From positions 1 to 46,838 of the forward strand of contig NW_003148188.1 of the NCBI RefSeq assembly GCF_000003605.2: a DNA stretch of 46,838 nucleotides. The letters are read 5' to 3'. Each line of letters starts with the position of its first letter. Position 1 is the first letter of the stretch. Source of the DNA: Saccoglossus kowalevskii. Taxonomy: Eukaryota > Hemichordata > Enteropneusta > Harrimaniidae. The notes under the pieces were generated by a model. It searched no databases. It was not told where the DNA came from and worked only from the letters and a program-made list of their open reading frames with translations. The position numbers and the translations under genes are program-made. Below, one piece after another: positions 21,561 through 36,000 of the stretch.

Positions 21561-23759
21561 TGGAGTGAATTATATTGTTTAGAACACATCGATTCTAGGC
21601 GTTAGTGGAGTGAATTATATTGATTGGAACACCTAATAGATTCTAGGTGTTAGTGGAGTGAATTATATTGATTGGAACAACTCATAGATTCTAGGTGTTA
21701 GTGGAGTGAATTATATTGATTGGAACACTTCATAGATTCTAGGCGTGAGTGGAGTGAATTATATTGATTTGAACACCTCATAGATTCTAGGCGTTAGTGG
21801 AGTGAATTATATTGATTGGAACACCTCATATATTCTAGGCGTTAGTGGAGTGAATAATATTGATTGGAACACCTCATAGATTCTAGGCGTTAGTGGAGTG
21901 AATTATATTGATTGGTACACCTCATAGATTCTAGGCGTTAGTGGAGTGAATTATATTGATTGGAACACCTCGTAGATTCTAGGCGTTAGTGGAGTGAATT
22001 ATATTGATTGGTACACCTTATATATTCTAGATGTTAGTGGAGTGAATAATATTGATTGGAACACCTCATAGATTCTAGGCGTTAGTGGAGTGAATTATAT
22101 TGATTGGTACACCTCATAGATTCTAGGCGTTAGTGGAGTGAATAATATTGATTGGAACACCTCATATATTCTAGGCGTTAGTGGAGTGAATTATATTGAT
22201 TGGAACACCTCATATATTCTAGGCGTTAGTGGAGTGAATAATATTGATTGGAACACCTCATAGATTCTAGGCGTTAGTGGAGTGAATTATATTGATTGGT
22301 ACACCTCATAGATTCTAGGCGTTAGTGGAGTGAATAATATTGATTGGAACACCTCATATATTCTAGGTGTTAGTGGAGTGAATTATATTGATTGGAACAC
22401 TTCATAGATTCTAGGAGTTAGTGGAGTGAATTATATTGTTTGGAACACATCGATTCTAGGCGTTAGTGGAGTGAATATTATTGATTGGAACACCTCATAG
22501 ATTCTAGGCGTTAGTGGAGTGAATAATATTGATTGGAACACCTCATAGATTCTAGGCGTTAGTGGAGTGAATTATATTGATTGGAACACTTCATAGATTC
22601 TAGGCGTGAGTGGAGTGAATTATATTGTTTGGAACACATCGATTCTAGGTGTTAGTGGAGTGAATTATATTGATTGGAACACTTCATAGATTATAAGTGT
22701 TAGTGGAGTGAATTATATTGATTTGAACACCTCATAGATTCTAGGCGTTAGTGGAGTGAATTATATTGATTGGAACACCTCATATATTCTAGGCGTTAGT
22801 GGAGTGAATAATATTGATTGGAACACCTCATAGATTCTAGGCGTTAGTGGAGTGAATTATATTGATTGGTACACCTCATAGATTCTAGGCGTTAGTGGAG
22901 TGAATTATATTGATTGGAACACCTCATATATTCTAGGCGTTAGTGGAGTGAATAATATTGATTGGAACACCTCATAGATTCTAGGCGTTAGTGGAGTGAA
23001 TTATATTGATTGGTACACCTCATAGATTCTAGGCGTTAGTGGAGTGAATTATATTGATTGGAACACCTCATAGATTCTAGGTGTTAGTGGAGTGAATTAT
23101 ATTTATTGGAACACCTCATAGATTCTAGGCGTTAGTGGAGTGAATTATATTGATTGGAACACCTCATAGATTCTAGGTGTTAGTGGAGTGAATTATATTG
23201 ATTTGAACACCTCATACATTCTAGGTGTTAGTGGAGTGAATAATATTGATTGGAACATCTCATAGATTCTAGGTGTTAGTGGAGTGAATTATATTGATTG
23301 GAACACCTCATAGATTCTAGGCGTTAGTGGAGTGAATTATATTGATTGGAACACCTCATAGATTCTAGGTGTTAGTGGAGTGAATTATATTGATTGGAAC
23401 ACCTCGTAGATTCTAGGTGTTAGTGGAGTGAATTATATTGATTGGAACACCTCATTGATTCTAGGCGTTAGTGGAGTGAATTATATTGATTGGAACACCT
23501 CATAGATTCTAGGTGTTAGTGGAGTGAATAATATTGATTGGAACATCTCATAGATTCTAGGTGATAGTGGAGTGAATTATATTGATTGGAACACCTCATA
23601 GATTCTAGGCGTTAGTGGAGTGAATTATATTGATTGGAACACCTCATAGATTCTAGGTGTTAGTGGAGTGAATTATATTGATTGGAACAATTCATAGATT
23701 CTAGGCGTGAGTGGAGTGAATTATATTGTTTAGAACACATCGATTCTAGGCGTTAGTGG

Positions 23760-25365
23760 AGTGAATTATATTGATTGGAACACCTCATAGATTCTAGGTG
23801 TTAGTGGAGTGAATGATATTGATTTGAACACCTCATAGATTCTAGGCGTGAGTGGAGTGAATTATATTGATTGGAACACCTCAGATTCTAGGCGTTAGTG
23901 GAGTGAATTATATTGATTGGAACACCTCATAGATTCTAGGTGTTAGTGGAGTGAATTATATTGATTGGAACACCTCATAGATTCTAGGTGTTAGTGGAGT
24001 GAATTATATTGATTGGAACACCTCATAGATTCTAGGCGTTAGTGGAGTGAATAATATTGATTGGAACACCTCATATATTCTATGTGTTAGTGGAGTGAAT
24101 TATATTGATTGGAACACTTCATAGATTCTAGGCGTTAGTGGAGTGAATTATATTGATTGGAACACCTTATAGATTCTAGGCGTTAGTGGAGTGAATTATA
24201 TTGTTTGGAACACATCGATTCTAGGCGTTAGTGGAGTGAATTATATTGATTGGAAAACCTCATAGATTCTAGATGTTAGTGGAGTGAATTATATTGATTG
24301 GAACACCTCATAGATTCTAGGCGTTAGTGGAGTGAATTATATTGATTGGAACACCTAATAGATTCTAGGTGTTAGTGGAGTGAATTATATTGATTGGAAC
24401 AACTCATAGATTCTAGGTGTTAGTGGAGTGAATTATATTGATTGGAACACTTCATGGATTCTAGGCGTGAGTGGAGTGAATTATATTGATTGCAACACCT
24501 CATAGATTCTAGGTGTTAGTGGAGTGAATTATATTGATTGGAACACCTCATAGATTCTAGGTGTTAGTGGAGTGAATTATATTGATTGGAACACCTCATA
24601 GATTCTAGGTGTTAGTGGAGTGAATGATATTGATTTGAACACCTCATAGATTCTAGGCGTGAGTGGAGTGAATTATATTGATTGGAACACCTCAGATTCT
24701 AGGCGTTAGTGGAGTGAATTATATTGATTGGAACACCTCATAGATTCTAGGTGTTAGTGGAGTGAATTATATTGATTGCAACACCTCATAGATTCTAGGT
24801 GTTAGTGGAGTGAATTATATTGATTGGAACACCTCATAGATTCTAGGCGTTAGTGGAGTGAATAATATTGATTGGAACACCTCATATATTCTATGTGTTA
24901 GTGGAGTGAATTATATTGATTGGAACACTTCATAGATTCTAGGCGTTAGTGGAGTGAATTATATTGATTGGAACACCTCATAGATTCTAGGCGTTAGTGG
25001 AGTGAATTATATTGTTTGGAACACATCGATTCTAGGCGTTAGTGGAGTGAATTATATTGATTGGAAAACCTCATAGATTCTAGATGTTAGTGGAGTGAAT
25101 TATATTGATTGGAACACCTCATAGATTCTAGGCGTTAGTGGAGTGAATTATATTGATTGGAACACCTAATAGATTCTAGGTGTTAGTGGAGTGAATTATA
25201 TTGATTGGAACAACTCATAGATTCTAGGTGTTAGTGGAGTGAATTATATTGATTGGAACACTTCATGGATTCTAGGCGTGAGTGGAGTGAATTATATTGA
25301 TTGCAACACCTCATAGATTCTAGGTGTTAGTGGAGTGAATTATATTGATTGGAACACCTCATAGA
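23760..25365 (+). repeat. 17-unit composite repeat, 811-bp spacing, two abutting copies
   Basis: Copy one is 23,760-24,570 and copy two 24,571-25,365. The spacing is 17 monomers less five, from one 46-bp and one 45-bp unit. The order is GAATGATATT (23,811 and 24,622), GATTTGAAC with GGCGTGAG, CTCAGATTC, GGTGTT units, CATATATTCTATGTG, ACACTTC, GTTTGG, GGAAAACC with CTAGATG, CCTAATAG, AACAACTC, CTTCATGGATTC, GATTGCAAC. Differences include ACCTTATAG in copy one against ACCTCATAG in copy two, and one added GATTGCAAC in copy two. Confidence 0.88.
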
Positions 25366-25639
25366 TGCTAGGCATTAGTGGAGTGAATTATATTGATTGG
25401 AACACATCATAGATTCTAGGTGTTAGTGGAGTGAATTATATTGATTGGAACACCTCATAGATTCTAGGTGTTAATGGAGTGAATTATATTGATTGGAACA
25501 CCTCATAGATTCTAGGTGTTAGTGGAGTGAATTATGTTGATTGGAACACATAGATTCTAGGCGTTAGTGGAGTGAATTATATTTATTGGAACACCTCATA
25601 GATTCTAGGTGTTAGTGGAGTGAATTATATTGATTGGAA

Positions 25640-26200
25640 CACCACATAGATTCTAGGTGTTAGTGGAGTGAATTATATTGATTGGAACACCTCATAGATT
25701 CTAGGTGTTAGTGGAGTGAATTATATTGATTGGAACAATTCATAGATTCTAGGCGTGAGTGGAGTGAATTATATTGTTTAGAACACATCGATTCTAGGCG
25801 TTAGTGGAGTGAATTATATTGATTGGAACACCTCATAGATTCTAGGTGTTAGTGGAGTGAATTATATTGATTTGAACACCTCATAGATTCTAGGCGTGAG
25901 TGGAGTGAATTATATTGATTGGAACACCTCAGATTCTAGGCGTTAGTGGAGTGAATTATATTGATTGGAACATCTCATAGATTCTAGGTGTTAGTGGAGT
26001 GAATTATATTGATTGGAACACCTCATAGATTCTAGGTGTTAGTGGAGTGAATTATATTGATTGGAACACTTCATAGATTCTAGGCGTGAGTGGAGTGAAT
26101 TATATTGATTGGAACACATAGATTCTAGGCATTAGTGGAGTGAATTATATTGATTGGAACACCTCATAGATTCTAGGTGTTAGTGGAGTGAATTATATTG
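25640..26200 (+). repeat. Segment shared with 37.28-37.80 kb (offset 11,596)
   Basis: The GTTTAG unit (25,776 and 37,372), the 46-bp CTCAGATTC unit (CTCAG at 25,928 and 37,524), GGAACATCTC and the short GGAACACATAG unit (26,111 and 37,707) align at 11,596. To the left, ACCACATAG (25,641 and 37,285) aligns at 11,644, so this copy has one monomer more. The match ends at about 26,202, where this copy reads GATTTGAAC and the other GATTGGAACACATAG. Confidence 0.84.
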
Positions 26201-26340
26201 ATTTGAACACCTCATAGATTCTAGGCGTGAGTGGAGTGAATGATATTGATTGGAACACCTCATAGATTCTAGGCGTTAGTGGAGTGAATTATATTGATTG
26301 GAACACCTCATAGATTCTAGGCGTTAGTGGAGTGAATTAT

Positions 26341-26750
26341 ATTGATTGGAACACCTCATAGATTCTAGGCGTTAGTGGAGTGAATTATATTGATTGGAAC
26401 ACCTAATAGATTCTAGGTGTTAGTGGAGTGAATTATATTGATTGGAACATCTCATAGATTCTAGGCGTTAGTGGAGTGAATTATATTGATTGGAACACCT
26501 CATAGATTCTAGGTGTTAGTGGAGTGAATTATATTGATTGGAACACCTCATAGATTCTAGGTGTTAGTGGAGTGAATTATATTGATTGGAACACCTCATA
26601 GATTCTAGGTGTTAGTGGAGTGAATTATATTGATTGGAACACCTCATAGATTCTAGGCGCTAGTGGAGTGAATTATATTGATTGGAACACCTGATAGATT
26701 CTAGGTGTTAGTGGAGTGAATTATATTGATTGGAACACCTCATAGATTCT
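26341..26750 (+). repeat. Segment shared with 36,841-37,250 (offset 10,500)
   Basis: CCTAATAG (26,403 and 36,903), GGAACATCTC and CCTGATAG (26,691 and 37,191) align at exactly 10,500. A visible difference is GGCGCTAG near 26,658 against GGCGTTAG. A third copy of the CCTGATAG unit is near 38,571. Confidence 0.85.
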
Positions 26751-29159
26751 AGGCATTAGTGGAGTGAATTATATTGATTGGAACACATCATAGATTCTAG
26801 GTGTTAGTGGAGTGAATTATATTGATTGGAACACCTCATAGATTCTAGGTGTTAGTGAGTGAATTACATTGATTGGAACACCTCATAGATTCTAGGAGTT
26901 AGTGGAGTGAATTATATTGATTGGAACACCTCATAGATTCTAGGTGTTAGTGGAGTGAATTATATTGATTGGAACAATTCATAGATTCTAGGCGTGAGTG
27001 GAGTGAATTATATTGTTTAGAACACATCGATTCTAGGCGTTAGTGGAGTGAATTCTATTGATTGGAACACCTCATTGATTGTAGGTGTTAGTGGAGTGAA
27101 TTATATTGATTTGAACACCTCATAGATTCTAGGCGTGAGTGGAGTGAATTATATTGATTGGAACACCTCAAATTCTAGGCGTTAGTGGAGTGAATTATAT
27201 TGATTGGAACACCTCATAGATTCTAGGTGTTAGTGGAGTGAATTATATTGATTGGAACACCTCATAGATTCTAGGTGTTAGTGGAGTGAATTATATTGAT
27301 TGGAACACCTCATAGATTCTAGGCGTTAGTGGAGTGAATAATATCGATTGGAACACCTCATATATTCTATGTGTTAGTGGAGTGAATTATATTGATTGGA
27401 ACACTTCATAGATTCTAGACGTTAGTGGAGTGAATTATATTGAATGGAACACCTCATAGATTCTAGGTGTTAGTGGAGTGAATTATATTGATTGGAACAC
27501 CTTATAGATTCTAGGCGTTAGTGGAGTGAATTATATTGTTTGGAACACATCGATTCTAGGCGTTAGTGGAGTGAGTTATATTGATTGGAAAACCTCATAG
27601 ATTCTAGATGTTAGTGGAGTGAATTATATTGATTGGAACACCTCATAGATTCTACGTGTTAGTGGAGTGAATTATATTGATTGGAACACCTAATAGATTC
27701 TAGGTGTTAGTGGAGTGAATTATATTGATTTGAACACCTCATCGATTCTAGGTGTTAGTGGAGTGAATTATATTGATTGGAACACTCATAGATTATAAGT
27801 GTTAGTGGAGTGAATTATATTGATTTGAACACCTCATAGATTCTAGGCGTTAGTGGAGTGAATTATATTGATTGGAACACCTCATATATTCTAGGCGTTA
27901 GTGGAGTGAATAATATTGATTGGAACACCTCATAGATTCTAGGCGTTAGTGGAGTGAATTATATTGATTGGTACACCTCATAGATTCTAGGCGTTAGTGG
28001 AGTGAATTATATTGATTGGAACACCTCATATATTCTAGGCGTTAGTGGAGTGAATAATATTGATTGGAACACCTCATAGATTCTAGGCGTTAGTGGAGTG
28101 AATTATATTGATTGGTACACCTCATAGATTCTAGGCGTTAGTGGAGTGAATTATATTGATTTGAACACCTCATAGATTCTAGGTGTTAGTGGAGTGAAAT
28201 ATATTGATTGGAACACCTCATAGATTTTAGGTGTTAGTGGAGTGAATTATATTGATTGGAACACCTCATAGATTATCGGCGTTAGTGGAGTGAATTATAT
28301 TGATTGGAACACCTCATAGATTCTAGGCGTTAGTGGAGTGAATAATATCGATTGGAACACCTCATATATTCTAGGTGTTAGTGGAGTGAATTATATTGAT
28401 TGGAACACTTCATAGATACTAGGTGTTAGTGGAGTGAATTATATTGATTGGAACACCTCGTAGATTCTAGGTGTTAGTGGAGTGAATTATATTGATTGGA
28501 ACACCTCATAGATTCTAGGCGTTAGTGGAGTGAATTATATTGATTGGAACACCTCATAGATTCTAGGCGTTAGTGGAGTGAATTATATTGATTGGAACAC
28601 CTCATAGATTCTAGGCGTTAGTGGAGTGAATTATATTGTTTGGAACACATCGATTCTAGGCGTCAGTGGAGTGAATTATATTGATTGGAACACCTTATAG
28701 ATTCTAGGCGTTAGTGGAGTGAATAATATTGATTGGAACACCTCATAGATTCTAGGCGTTAGTGGAGTGAATTATATTGATTGGAACACTTCATAGATTC
28801 TAGGCGTGAGTGGAGTGAATTATATTGTTTGGAACACATCGATTCTAGGTGTTAGTGGAGTGTATTATATTGATTGGAACACTTCATAGATTCTAAGTGT
28901 TAGTGGAGTGAATTATATTGATTTGAACACCTCGTAGATTCTAGGCGTTAGTGGAGTGAATTATATTGATTGGAACACCTCATATATTCTAGGCGTTAGT
29001 GGAGTGAATAATATTGATTGGAACACCTCATAGATTCTAGGCGTTAGTGGAGTGAATTATATTGATTGGTACACCTCATAGATTCTAGGCGTTAGTGGAG
29101 TGAATTATATTGATTGGAACACCTCGTAGATTCTAGGCGTTAGTGGAGTGAATTATATT

Positions 29160-31018
29160 GATTGGTACACCTCATAGATTCTAGATGTTAGTGGAGTGAA
29201 TTATATTGATTGGAACACCTCATAGATTCTAGGCGTTAGTGGAGTGAATAATATTGATTGGAACACCTCATAGACTCTAGGCGTTAGTGGAGTGAATTAT
29301 ATTGATTGGTACACCTCATAGATTCTAGGCGTTAGTGGAGTGAATTATATTGATTGGAACACCTCATAGATTCTAGGTGTTAGTGGAGTGAATTATATTG
29401 ATTTGAACACCTCATAGATTCTAGGCGTGAGTGGAGTGAATTATATTGATTGGAACACCTCATAGATTCTAGGCGTTAGTGGAGTGAATTATATTGATTG
29501 GAACACCTCATAGATTCTAGGCGTTAGTGGAGTGAATAATATTGATTGGAACACCTCATAGATTCTAGGCGTTAGTGGAGTGAATTATATTGATTGGTAC
29601 ACCTCATAGATTCTAGGCGTTAGTGGAGTGAATTATATTGATTGGAACACCTCATAGACTCTAGGCGTTAGTGGAGTGAATAATATTGATTGGAACACCT
29701 CATAGATTCTAGGCGTTAGTGGAGTGAATTATATTGATTGGTACACCTCATAGATTCTAGGCGTTAGTGGAGTGAATTATATTGATTGGAACACCTCATA
29801 GATTCTAGGCGTTAGTGGAGTGAATAATATTGATTGGAACATCTCATAGATTCTAGGCGTTAGTGGAGTGAATAATATCGAATGAACACCTCATATATTC
29901 TAGTGTTTAGTGGAGTGAATTATATTGATTGAACACTTCATAGATTCTAGTGTTAGTGGAGTGAATTCTATTGATTGAACACCTCATAGATTCTAGCGTT
30001 AGTGGAGTGAATTATATTGATTGTACACTTCATAGATTCTAGCGTAGTGGAGTGATATATCGATTGGAACACTCATAGATTCTAGCGTAGTGGAGTGAAT
30101 AATATGATTGGAACATCTCATAGATTCTAGGCGTTAGTGGAGTGAATAATATCGAATGGAACACCTCATATATTCTAGGTGTTAGTGGAGTGAATTATAT
30201 TGATTGGAACACTTCATAGATTCTAGGTGTTAGTGGAGTGAATTCTATTGATTGGAACACCTCATAGATTCTAGGTGTTAGTGGAGTGAATTATATTGAT
30301 TGGAACACCTCATAGATTCTAGGCGTTAGTGGAGTGAATAATATCGATTGGAACACCTCATAGATTCTAGGTGTTAGTGGAGTGAATTATATTGATTGGA
30401 ACACCTCATAGATTCTAGGCGTTAGTGGAGTGAATATTATCGATTGGAACACCTCATATATTCTAGGTGTTTGTGGAGTGAATTATATTGATTGGAACAC
30501 TTCATATATTCTAGGTGTTAGTGGAGTGAATTATATTGATTGGAACACCTCAGAGATTCTAGGTGTTAGTGGAGTGAATTATATTGATTGGAACACCTCA
30601 TAGATTCTAGGCGTTAGTGGAGTGAATAATATCGATTGGAAGACCTCATATATTCTAGGTGTTAGTGGAGTGAATTATATTGATTGGAACACTTCATAGA
30701 TTCTAGGCGTTAGTGGAGTGAATTATATTGATTGGAACACTTCATAGATTCTAGGCGTGAGTGGAGTGAATTATATTGATTGGAACACTTCATAGATTCT
30801 AGGCGTTAGTGGAGTGAATTATATTGATTGGAACACCTCATAGATTCCAGGCGTTAGTGGAGTGAATTATATTGTTTGGAACACATCGATTCTAGGCGTT
30901 AGTGGAGTGAATTATATTGATTGGAACACCTCATAGATTCTAGGCGTTAGTGGAGTGAATAATATTGATTGGAACACCTCATAGATTCTAGGCGTTAGTG
31001 GAGTGAATTATATTGATT
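29160..31018 (+). repeat. Segment shared with 42,725-44,309, interrupted by a 274-bp insert
   Basis: Left of 29,841 the copies align at offset 13,565: CTAGATG (AGATG at 29,183 and 42,748) and two CATAGACTC variants (29,271 with 42,836 and 29,655 with 43,220). Right of 30,115 they align at 13,291: ATCGAATGG (30,151 and 43,442), GGAAGACC (AGACC at 30,641 and 43,932) and GATTCCAGG (TAGATTCCAG at 30,841 and 44,132). The change of 274 equals the length of the irregular stretch in between, described separately. Substitutions include CTCAGAGATTC near 30,549 here and GTGTAGTG near 43,861 there. The match ends at ACACTTC here against ACACCTC there. Confidence 0.88.
29841..30114 (+). other. 274-bp degraded tandem near-copy, probable assembly artefact
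   Basis: This stretch covers six monomers (288 bases expected) but is 274 long. I can place 14 net losses: AATGAAC, TTGAAC (twice), TTGTAC, CTAGTG, CTAGCG (three times), CGTAG for CGTTAG (twice), GTGATATATCG for GTGAATAATATCG, CACTC for CACCTC, and AATATG for AATATTG. Its variants (GAACATCTC, ATCGAATGG, CATATATTC, ACACTTC, GAATTCTATT) are those of the clean sequence starting at 30,115. The paralogue at 43.4 kb has only one, clean copy. An uncorrected read end joined next to corrected sequence explains all of this. Confidence 0.8.
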
Positions 31019-32464
31019 GGAACACTTCATAGATTCTAGGCGTGAGTGGAGTGAATTATATTGTTTGGAACACATCGATTCTAGGTGTTAGTGGAGTGAA
31101 TTATATTGATTGGAACACTTCATAGATTCTAAGTGTTAGTGGAGTGAATTATATTGATTTGAACACCTCATAGATTCTAGGCGTTAGTGGGGTGAATTAT
31201 ATTGATTGGAACACCTCATATATTCTAGGCGTTAGTGGAGTGAATAATATTGATTGGAACACCTCATAGATTCTAGGCGTTAGTGGAGTGAATTATATTG
31301 ATTGGTACACCTCATAGATTCTAGGCGTTAGTGGAGTGAATTATATTGATTGGAACACCTCGTAGATTCTAGGCGTTAGTGGAGTGAATTATATTGATTG
31401 GTACACCTCATAGATTCTAGGTGTTAGTGGAGTGAATTATATTGATTGGAACACCTCATAGATTCTAGGCGTTAGTGGAGTGAATAATATTGATTGGAAC
31501 ACCTCATAGATTCTAGGCGTTAGTGGAGTGAATTATATTGATTGGTACACCTCATAGATTCTAGGTGTTAGTGGAGTGAATTATATTGATTGGAACACCT
31601 CATAGATTCTAGGTGTTAGTGGAGTGAATTATATTGATTGGAACACCTCATAGATTATCGGCGTTAGTGGAGTGAATTATATTGATTGGAACACCTCATA
31701 GATTCTAGGCGTTAGTGGAGTGAATAATATCGATTGGAACACCTCATATATTCTAGGTGTTAGTGGAGTGAATTATATTGATTGGAACACTTCATAGATA
31801 CTAGGTGTTAGTGGAGTGAATTATATTGATTGGAACACCTCGTAGATTCTAGGTGTTAGTGGAGTGAATTATATTGATTGGAACACCTCATAGATTCTAG
31901 GCGTTAGTGGAGTGAGTTATATTGATTGGAACACCTCATAGATTCTAGGCATTAGTGGAGTGAATTATATTGATTGGAACACTTCATAGATTCTAGGCGT
32001 TAGTGGAGTGAATTATATTGATTGGAACACTTCATAGATTCTAGGCGTGAGTGGAGTGAATTATATTGATTGGAACACCTCATAGATTCTAGGCGTGAGT
32101 GGAGTGAATTATATTGTTTGGAACACATCGATTCTAGGCGTTAGTGGAGTGAATTATATTGATTGGAACACCTCATAGATTCTAGGCGTTAGTGGAGTGA
32201 ATTATATTGATTGGAACACTTCATAGATTCTAGGTGTTAGTGGAGTGAATTATATTGATTGGAACACCTCATAGATTCTAGGCGTTAGTGGAGTGAATTA
32301 TATTGATTGAAACACCTCATAGATTCTAGGTGTTAGTGGAGTGAATTATATTGATTGGAACACCTCATAGATTCTAGGCGTTAGTGGAGTGAATTATATT
32401 GATTGGAACACCTCATAGATTCTAGGCGTTAGTGGAGTGAATTATATTGATTGGAGCACATCAT

Positions 32465-33045
32465 AGATTCTAGGTGTTAGTGGAGTGAATTATATTGATT
32501 GGAACACATAGATTCTAGGCGTTAGTGGAGTGAATTATATTTATTGGAACACCTCATAGATTCTAGGTGTTAGTGGAGTGAATTATATTGATTGGAACAC
32601 CACATAGATTCTAGTCGTTAGTGGAGTGAATTATATTGATTGGAACACTTCAAAGATTCTAGGCGTTAGTGGAGTGAATTATATTGATTGGAACACCTCA
32701 TAGATTCTAGGCGTTAGTGGAGTGAATTATATTGATTGGAACACCTCATAGATTCTAGGCGTTAGTGGAGTGAATTATATTGATTGGAACACCTAATAGA
32801 TTCTAGGTGTTAGTGGAGTGAATTATATTGATTGGAACACCTCACAGATTCTAGGCGTTAGTGGAGTGAATTATATTGATTGGAACACCTCATAGATTCT
32901 AGGTGTTAGTGGAGTGAATTATTTTGATTGGAACACCTCATAGATTCTAGGCGTTAGTGGAGTGAATTATATTGATTTGAACACCTCATAGATTCTAGGC
33001 GTTAGTGGAGTGAATAATATTGATTGGAACACCTCATAGATTCTA
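32465..33045 (+). repeat. Segment shared with 37,764-38,344 (offset 5,299), also at 20.3 and 45.1 kb
   Basis: The order is the 45-bp ACACATAG unit, ATTTATTGG, ACCACATAG with CTAGTCG, CTTCAAAG (32,649 and 37,948), CCTAATAG, CTCACAGATTC (CACAG at 32,843 and 38,142), AATTATTTTG (ATTTTG at 32,921 and 38,220), GATTTGAAC and AATAATATT. All align at 5,299. A third, slightly altered copy has CTTCAAAG at 20,435, CACAG at 20,630 and AATTATTTTG near 20,706. A partial fourth at 45,082-45,390 lacks the CACAG unit. Confidence 0.87.
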
Positions 33046-36000
33046 GGTGTTAGTGGAGTGAATTATATTGATTGGAACACTTCATGGATTCTAGGCGTGA
33101 GTGGAGTGAATTATATTGATTGGAACACCTCATAGATTCTAGGTGTTAGTGGAGTGAATTATATTGATTGGAACACTTCATGGATTCTAGGCGTGAGTGG
33201 AGTGAATTATATTGATTGGAACACCTCATAGATTCTAGGCGTTAGTGGAGTGAATTATATTGATTGGAACACCTCATAGATTCTAGGTGTTAGTGGAATG
33301 AATAATATTGATTGGAACATCTCATAGATTCTAGGTGTTAGTGGAGTGAATTATATTGATTGGAACACCTCATAGATTCTAGGCGTTAGTAGAGTGAATT
33401 ATATTGATTGGAACACCTCATAGATTCTAGGTGTTAGTGGAGTGAATTATATTGATTGGAACACCTCATAGATTCTAGGTGTTAGTGGAGTGAATTATAT
33501 TGATTGGAACACCTCATAGATTCTAGGTGTTAGTGGAGTGAATTATATTGATTGGAACAATTCATAGATTCTAGGCGTGAGTGGAGTGAATTATATTGTT
33601 TAGAACACATCGATTCTAGGCGTTAGTAGAGTGAATTATATTGATTGGAACACCTCATAGATTCTAGGTGTTAGTGGAGTGAATTATATTGATTTGAACA
33701 CCTCATAGATTCTAGGCGTGAGTGGAGTGAATTATATTGATTGGAACACCTCAGATTCTAGGCGTTAGTGGAGTGAATTATATTGATTGGAACACCTCAT
33801 AGATTCTAGGTGTTAGTGGAGTGAATTATATTGATTGGAACACCTCATAGATTCTAGGTGTTAGTGGAGTGAATTATATTGATTGGAACACCTCATAGAT
33901 TCTAGGCGTTAGTGGAGTGAATAATATCGATTGGAACACCTCATATATTCTATGTGTTAGTGGAGTGAATTATATTGATTGGAACACTTCATAGATTCTA
34001 GGTGTTAGTGGAGTGAATTATATTGATTGGAACACCTCATAGATTCTAGGCGTTAGTGGAGTGAATTATATTGATTGGAACACATCGATTCTAGGCGTTA
34101 GTGGAGTGAATTATATTGATTGGAACACCTCATAGATTCTAGGCGTTAGTGGAGTGAAATATATTGATTGGAACACCTCATAGATTCTAGGTGTTAGTGG
34201 AGTGAATTATATTGATTGGAACACCTCATAGATTCTAGGCGTTAGTGGAGTGAATTATATTGATTGGAACACCTCATAGATTCTAGGCGTTAGTGGAGTG
34301 AATTATATTGATTGGAACACCTCATAGATTCTAGGTGTTAGTGAAGTGAATTATATTGATTGGAACACCTCATAGATTATAGGTGTTAGTGGAGTGAATT
34401 ATATTGATTGGAACACCTCATAGATTCAAGGCGTTAGTGGAGTGAATTATATTGATTGGAACACCTCATAGATTATAGGTGTTAGTTGAGTGAATTATAT
34501 TGATTGGAACACCTCATAGATTCTAGGTGTTAGTGGAGTGAATTATATTGATTGGAACACCTCATAGATTCTAGGTGTTAGTGGAGTGAATTATATTGAT
34601 TGGAACACCTCATAGATTCTAGGCGTTAGCGGAGTGAATAATATTGATTGCAACACCTCATAGATTCTAGGCGTGAGTGGAGTGAATTATATTGATTGGA
34701 ACACCTCATAGATTCTAGGCGTTAGTGGAGTGAATTATATTGATTGGTACACCTCATAGATTCTAGGCGTTAGTGGAGTGAATTATATTGATTGGAACAC
34801 CTCATAGATTCTAGGCGTTAGTGGAGTGAATAATATTGATTGGAACACCTCATAGATTCTAGGCGTTAGTGGAGTGAATTATTTTGATTGGTACACCTCA
34901 TAGATTCTAGGTGTTAGTGGAGTGAATTATATTGATTGGTACACCTCATAGATTCTAGGCGTTAGTGGAGTGAATTATATTGATTGGAACATCTCATAGA
35001 TTCTAGGCGTTAGTGGAGTGAATAATATCGATTGGAACACCTCATATATTCTAGGTGTTAGTGGAGTGAATTATATTGATTGGAACACTTCATAGATTCT
35101 AGGTGTTAGTGGAGTGAATTATATTGATTGGAACACCTAATAGATTCTAGGTGTTAGTGGAGTGAATTATATTGATTGGAACACCTCATAGATTCTAGGC
35201 GTTAGTGGAGTGAATAATATCGATTGGAACACCTCATAGATTCTAGGCGTTAGTGGAGTGAATAATATCGATTGGAACACCTCATAGATTCTAGGTGTTA
35301 GTGGAGTGAATTATATTGATTGGAACACCTCATATATTCTAGGTGTTAGTGGAGTGAATTATATTGATTGGAACACTTCATATATTCTAGGTGTTAGTGG
35401 AGTGAATTATATTGATTGGAACACCTCATAGATTCTAGGCGTTAGTGGAGTGAATAATATCGATTGGAACACCTCATATATTCTAGGTGTTAGTGGAGTG
35501 AATTATATTGATTGGAACACTTCATAGATTCTAGGCGTTAGTGGAGTGAATTATATTGATTGGAACACTTAATAGATTCTAGGCGTGAGTGGAGTGAATT
35601 ATATTGATTGGAACACTTCATAGATTCTAGGCGTTAGTGGAGTGAATTATATTGATTGGAACACCTCATAGATTTTAGGCGTTAGTGGAGTGAATTATAT
35701 TGTTTGGAACACATCGATTCTAGGCGTTAGTGGAGTGAATTATATTGATTGGAACACCTCATAGATTCTAGGCGTTAGTGGAGTGAATAATATTGATTGG
35801 AACACCTCATAGATTCTAGGCGCTAGTGGAGTGAATTATATTGATTGGAACACTTCATAGATTCTAGGCGTGAGTGGAGTGAATTATATTGTTTGGAACA
35901 CATCGATTCTAGGTGTTAGTGGAGTGAATTATATTGATTGGAACACTTCATAGATTCTAAGTGTTAGTGGAGTGAATTATATTGATTTGAACACCTCATA

